A stretch of DNA of 64,000 nucleotides from Roseateles subflavus (lineage in GTDB: Bacteria; Pseudomonadota; Gammaproteobacteria; Burkholderiales; Burkholderiaceae_C). Shown here one piece after another: positions 60,831 through 64,000 of this stretch. The notes beneath the pieces were generated by a model. It ran no database searches and had not been told where the DNA came from. It was given only the letters and a program-made list of their open reading frames with translations. The first letter of the stretch is position 1. Each line of letters begins with the position of its first letter. The position numbers and the translations under genes were made by a program. The stretch lies in contig NZ_JASVDS010000003.1 in assembly GCF_030285365.1 (NCBI RefSeq), positions 186,001 to 250,000 of the forward strand, given 5' to 3'.

Positions 60831-60881
60831 AGTGTTCAAAACCTCACAAGCGCCGCGAGCCCGCCGTTCGCCTGGCGGGGC

Positions 60882-62096
60882 TCAGTGCACCATCGCGTTC
60901 ATCTGGATGATGGGCTGCAGCACGGCCAGCACGATCAGCATCACCACACCGCCCATCGCCACGATCAGCAGGGGCTCCAGCAGCGTGGCCATGGCCATGG
61001 CGCGGCGCTGCACCTCGGCACTGAGCTGGGTGGCGGCGCGCTGGAGCATGTCGGGCAGCTGACCGGTCTGCTCGCCCAGGCGGGCGAACATGGCCAGCAG
61101 GCCGGGGAACCGCTTCTTGCCGGCCAGGGCCGGACCCAGCGGCGCGCCCTCGCGCACGAGCACCAGCGCATCCATCGCGTCCTCGCGCATGGCGGCGTTG
61201 GAGAGTGTCTCGGCGGCGGCCTGCAGGGCCTTGAGGATGGGCACGCCGCTGCCGGCCAGCATGGCCAGCGTGCCAGCGAAGCGCGCGGCGTTGTAGCCGC
61301 GGGCCAAGCGTCCCACCAGCGGCAGGCCCAGCAGGCCCGCGTCGAAGCGGATGCGGAACGCCGCCTGCTGCAGCGCCTGGCGCAGCGCCAGCAGGCCGCC
61401 CACGAGCACGAGGGCGATCAGCCAGCCCCAGTGCCGCACGAGGTCCGAGATGGCCAGCACGAAGACGGTCAGCGGCGGCAGGGCCTGCTTGTTGCTGACG
61501 AACACGGCCGCGACCTTGGGCACCACATTCGTCAGCAGGAAGGTCACGATCAGCACGGCAATCACGCAGACTACGAGCGGGTAGGCCATGGCCCCCACGA
61601 CCTTCGCGCGCAGCGCCTGGCGGTCCTCGAGGTCGTCGGCCAGCTTCTCCAGCACGCGGCCGAGCGCGCCGCTTTGCTCGCCGGCCGCGACGACGGCGCG
61701 GTAGACCGGATCGAACTCGCGCGGCGCGGTGGCCAGGGCGCGCGCGAAGGCGGCGCCGCCGTTCACCTCGGCCCGCAGCTGGGCGACCAGCTCACGCTGG
61801 CGCTCGTCCTCGCATTCCTCGGTGAGGGAGGTCAGCGCACGCTCGATCGGCAGGCCGGCCGCGACCAGGCCCGCGAGCTGGCGCGTCCAGACCGTCAGCG
61901 AGGTCTGGTTGAAGACGCGGCGCGCGAAGAGCGAGGGCTTGGCCTCGGCGCTCTGCTGCGCCACGGCCTCCACGGCCACCGGCACCAGCTTCTGCGCACG
62001 CAGCGCCGCGCGGGCGGCACGCGGGGTGTCCGCCTCGATCAGGCCTTTGCTGCTGCGGCCGTCCTCGGCCAGGGCTTCGTACTTGTAGGCGGGCAT
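60882..62096 (-). CDS. gspF: Type II secretion inner-membrane protein GspF
   Basis: 404 residues, usual length. The N terminus PAYKYEALAEDGRSSKGLIEADT is the family start. The two homologous T2SSF halves carry TRQLAGLVAAGLPIERAL and AGTLAMLAGSGVPILKAL, and three membrane segments lie near 170-190, 220-245 and 375-397. GspF couples the GspE ATPase to pseudopilus assembly in the inner membrane. It is the last gene of the gspD-gspE-gspF run, with a 6-bp gap from gspE. Confidence 0.95.
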   Translation of the reverse strand: MPAYKYEALAEDGRSSKGLIEADTPRAARAALRAQKLVPVAVEAVAQQSAEAKPSLFARRVFNQTSLTVWTRQLAGLVAAGLPIERALTSLTEECEDERQRELVAQLRAEVNGGAAFARALATAPREFDPVYRAVVAAGEQSGALGRVLEKLADDLEDRQALRAKVVGAMAYPLVVCVIAVLIVTFLLTNVVPKVAAVFVSNKQALPPLTVFVLAISDLVRHWGWLIALVLVGGLLALRQALQQAAFRIRFDAGLLGLPLVGRLARGYNAARFAGTLAMLAGSGVPILKALQAAAETLSNAAMREDAMDALVLVREGAPLGPALAGKKRFPGLLAMFARLGEQTGQLPDMLQRAATQLSAEVQRRAMAMATLLEPLLIVAMGGVVMLIVLAVLQPIIQMNAMVH

Positions 62097-62102
62097 GCGG
62101 CC

Positions 62103-63542
62103 TCACTCGCGCGTGACGCGCAGCACTTCCTCTTGCGAGGTGACGCCCAGCGCGACGAGGCGCTCGCCGTCCTCGCGCATGGTGCGCAGACCGACGGCTT
62201 GCGCGGCCGCGAGCAGCTCGCTCTCGGCGGCGCGGTTGTGGATCAGGTGCTGCACCTGGTCGTTCGCCGTCATGAGCTCGTAGACGCCCGTGCGGCCCTT
62301 GTAGCCGCTGTGGCCGCATTCCGGGCAGCCGACCGGGTGGTAGCGGACCCTGCCGCTGCCATCGGCACTCGGCTCGGGACGCTTGCAGTGCGGGCACAGC
62401 TTGCGCACGAGGCGCTGCGCCAGCACGCCCAGCAGCGAGGAGCTCAGCAGGAAGGGCTCGACGCCCATGTCGATCAGGCGGGTGACGGCGCTCGGCGCGT
62501 CGTTGGTGTGCAGCGTGGCCAGCACCAGGTGGCCCGTGAGCGACGCCTGGATGGCGATCTGCGCGGTCTCGAAGTCGCGGATCTCGCCGATCATGATCAC
62601 GTCCGGATCCTGGCGCAGGATGGCGCGCAGGGCCTTGGCGAAGGTGAGGTCGATCTTGGCGTTGACCTGCGTCTGGCCGACGCCGGCCAGCTCGTACTCC
62701 ACCGGGTCCTCGACGGTCAGCACATTGGTCGTGCTGGTGTCCAGCGTCTGCAGGCCGGCGTAGAGCGTGGTGGTCTTGCCCGAACCCGTCGGGCCGGTGA
62801 CCAGCACGATGCCGTGCGGCTGCTGCAGCTGGCGCTTGAACTCGGTGAGCAGCGCGCCGTCCATGCCCAGGCCCTCGAGGCTGAACTTGGACTCCGACTT
62901 GTCCAGCAGGCGCAGCACCGCGCGCTCGCCGTGGGCCGAGGGCAGCGTCGAGACGCGCACGTCCACGGCACGCCCGCCGATGCGCAGCGAGATGCGGCCG
63001 TCCTGCGGCAGGCGCTTCTCGGCGATGTCCAGCTCAGCCATGATCTTCAGGCGCGAGATCAGCGCCGCGTGCAGCGCGCGATTGGGCTGCACCACCTCGC
63101 GCAGCGTGCCGTCCACACGGAAGCGCACGGAGCTGGCGCGCTCGTAGGGCTCGATGTGGATGTCGCTGGCGCCGTCCTTCGCGGCCTGCGTGAGCAGGGC
63201 ATTGAGCATGCGGATGATGGGCGCGTCGTTCGCGGCCTCGAGCAGGTCCTCCACGGCGGGCAGGTCCTGCATCATGCGCGAGAGGTCCACGGCGCTCTCG
63301 ACCTCGCCCACCACGGTGGCGGCACTGCTCTCCGCGCCGGCGTAGGCATTGCTGATGCGCTCGGCAAGCAGCGCCTGAGGCTGCGATTCCAGACGGTCCA
63401 CGGCGTAGAGGCGCTGGACCTCGGACAGCGTGGCGAGGCTCACCTCGGGCGCGGCCCACAGCGTGAGCTGCTGGCCGTCGTCCTCCAGCAGCACGGTGTG
63501 GCTGCGGGCGAAGGCGTAGGGCAGGGGGTGACGGCTGGCCAT
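62103..63542 (-). CDS. gspE: Type II secretion ATPase GspE
   Basis: 479 residues from the ATG at 63542. Walker A GPTGSGKT (about 249-256), Asp box [12 protein letters not shown], Walker [16 protein letters not shown] and His box [20 protein letters not shown] are intact. The zinc-binding CM domain has CPHC and [17 protein letters not shown] (about 380-415). The N-terminal domain is short, as in betaproteobacterial GspE. It powers pseudopilus extension for protein secretion across the outer membrane. Four bases separate it from gspD. Confidence 0.96.
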   Translation of the reverse strand: MASRHPLPYAFARSHTVLLEDDGQQLTLWAAPEVSLATLSEVQRLYAVDRLESQPQALLAERISNAYAGAESSAATVVGEVESAVDLSRMMQDLPAVEDLLEAANDAPIIRMLNALLTQAAKDGASDIHIEPYERASSVRFRVDGTLREVVQPNRALHAALISRLKIMAELDIAEKRLPQDGRISLRIGGRAVDVRVSTLPSAHGERAVLRLLDKSESKFSLEGLGMDGALLTEFKRQLQQPHGIVLVTGPTGSGKTTTLYAGLQTLDTSTTNVLTVEDPVEYELAGVGQTQVNAKIDLTFAKALRAILRQDPDVIMIGEIRDFETAQIAIQASLTGHLVLATLHTNDAPSAVTRLIDMGVEPFLLSSSLLGVLAQRLVRKLCPHCKRPEPSADGSGRVRYHPVGCPECGHSGYKGRTGVYELMTANDQVQHLIHNRAAESELLAAAQAVGLRTMREDGERLVALGVTSQEEVLRVTRE

Positions 63543-63546
63543 GGGG

Positions 63547-64000
63547 TCAGTTCTTGCTGGCGCCCAGGGGCAGGCCGGGCTTCTTCTCGTCGGTGCTGGG
63601 CAGCACCGGCGCACCGGTGTCGGGCAGCGCGAACTTGGGCTGCGGCTGGCCCGACTGCTGCAGGGCGCGGATGTACTCGTAGCGGTCCAGGGTCAGGTCG
63701 TCGGCGGACTTCTGGTCGCGCATGATGACGGGGCGCAGGAAGACCATCAGGTTGGTCTTCACGCGGCTGCGGCCGGTGTTCTTGAACAGGTTGCCCAGGA
63801 GCGGAATGTTGCCCAGGCCGGGCACGCGGCCCTCGCTGTCGGCGAACTCGTCCTTCAGCAGGCCTCCCAGCACGAGGACGCCGCCGTCGTCCACGGAGAC
63901 GGTGGTCTCGATGGAGCTCTTCTCGGTGGCGGGGCCGCTGGTGTCGGCCTTGGTTGTCGGGTCGATGGAGGAGTTCTCCTGGTAGACCGTCATGCGCACC
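63547..64000 (-). CDS. gspD: Type II secretion secretin GspD, C-terminal end only
   Basis: The last 150 residues of the outer-membrane secretin; the start lies beyond the right edge of the window. The secretin signature is present: [19 protein letters not shown], then [32 protein letters not shown], written here as motifs IPLLGNLFK and [13 protein letters not shown]. The S-domain/tail (about 50 residues, Pro/Gln/Lys-rich, ending GASKN) would contact a pilotin or the membrane. It starts the leftward gspD-E-F unit. The M4 protease at 26281 is a plausible substrate of the machine (inference). Confidence 0.93.
   Translation of the reverse strand, partial: VRMTVYQENSSIDPTTKADTSGPATEKSSIETTVSVDDGGVLVLGGLLKDEFADSEGRVPGLGNIPLLGNLFKNTGRSRVKTNLMVFLRPVIMRDQKSADDLTLDRYEYIRALQQSGQPQPKFALPDTGAPVLPSTDEKKPGLPLGASKN

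Noticed and set aside
59718-63725. A 1335-codon plus-strand frame opposite the AAA ATPase and gsp genes
   Set aside because: Antisense shadow; the gspE, gspF and AAA motifs on the minus strand are unambiguous.

Overview
The window is one contiguous, very GC-rich stretch of a betaproteobacterial chromosome, most like a Burkholderiales genome of the Roseateles/Rubrivivax/Leptothrix type. This is inferred from gene content and order (yggS divergent from pilT-pilU; rsmI divergent from yraN-diaA-dolP; rplM-rpsI-erpA, then anmK and an M23 peptidase divergent from tyrS; gspD-E-F), not from any database search. Coding density is high. No rRNA, tRNA, insertion sequence, phage gene or CRISPR array was recognised. 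The outermost genes, a thiolase (left) and gspD (right), are cut by the window edges.

Layout. 1-4.8 kb: a short acyl-CoA degradation group (thiolase, SDR, acyl-CoA dehydrogenase), a chemoreceptor without a periplasmic sensor, and a DsbA-like isomerase. 4.8-7.4 kb: a small secreted zinc peptidase with an anchored partner, and a periplasmic binding-protein-like protein. 7.5-11.7 kb: a fused indolepyruvate:ferredoxin oxidoreductase divergent from an Lrp/AsnC regulator, with a promoter and palindrome between them. 11.7-17 kb: a DUF4399 protein, a CBS protein, an EAL protein with a ruined GGDEF motif, CheZ and MtfA. 17-21.9 kb: a large Oar-like TonB-dependent receptor preceded by two LacI-type palindromes and followed by a 229-bp tandem duplication of its convergent junction with a binding-protein gene. 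21.9-30.2 kb: RbgA, a TPR-GAF histidine kinase, a secreted thermolysin-like protease, a TonB-domain protein and a second chemoreceptor. 30.5-36.6 kb: two multiheme cytochromes, YggS, the pilus retraction ATPases PilT and PilU, and a beta-hydroxyacid dehydrogenase. 36.8-39.6 kb: the dolP-diaA-yraN / rsmI cell-envelope cluster. 39.7-44.3 kb: a small secreted protein, TldD, and DAHP synthase behind what looks like a complete transcription attenuator with a Phe/Tyr/Trp-rich leader peptide. 44.4-49.2 kb: HtpG, SrkA, a DUF2726 protein and a GNAT protein. 49.3-55.1 kb: ribosomal proteins L13 and S9, ErpA, AnmK, an M23 peptidase and TyrS. 55.3-64 kb: a tricorn-like protease, a 5'-nucleotidase, a Lon-like AAA ATPase and the type II secretion genes gspF, gspE and gspD.

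Themes: surface behaviour (two chemoreceptors, CheZ, PilT/PilU, an EAL protein), secretion and extracellular proteolysis (GspDEF, M4 protease, two small or periplasmic peptidases, tricorn), and large-substrate uptake (Oar-like receptor, TonB-domain protein). The strongest candidate for something undescribed is the aromatic amino acid attenuator at 41934-42104, ahead of the DAHP synthase gene. Start codons were moved inward from the longest open frame wherever a ribosome binding site, signal peptide or family length argued for it.
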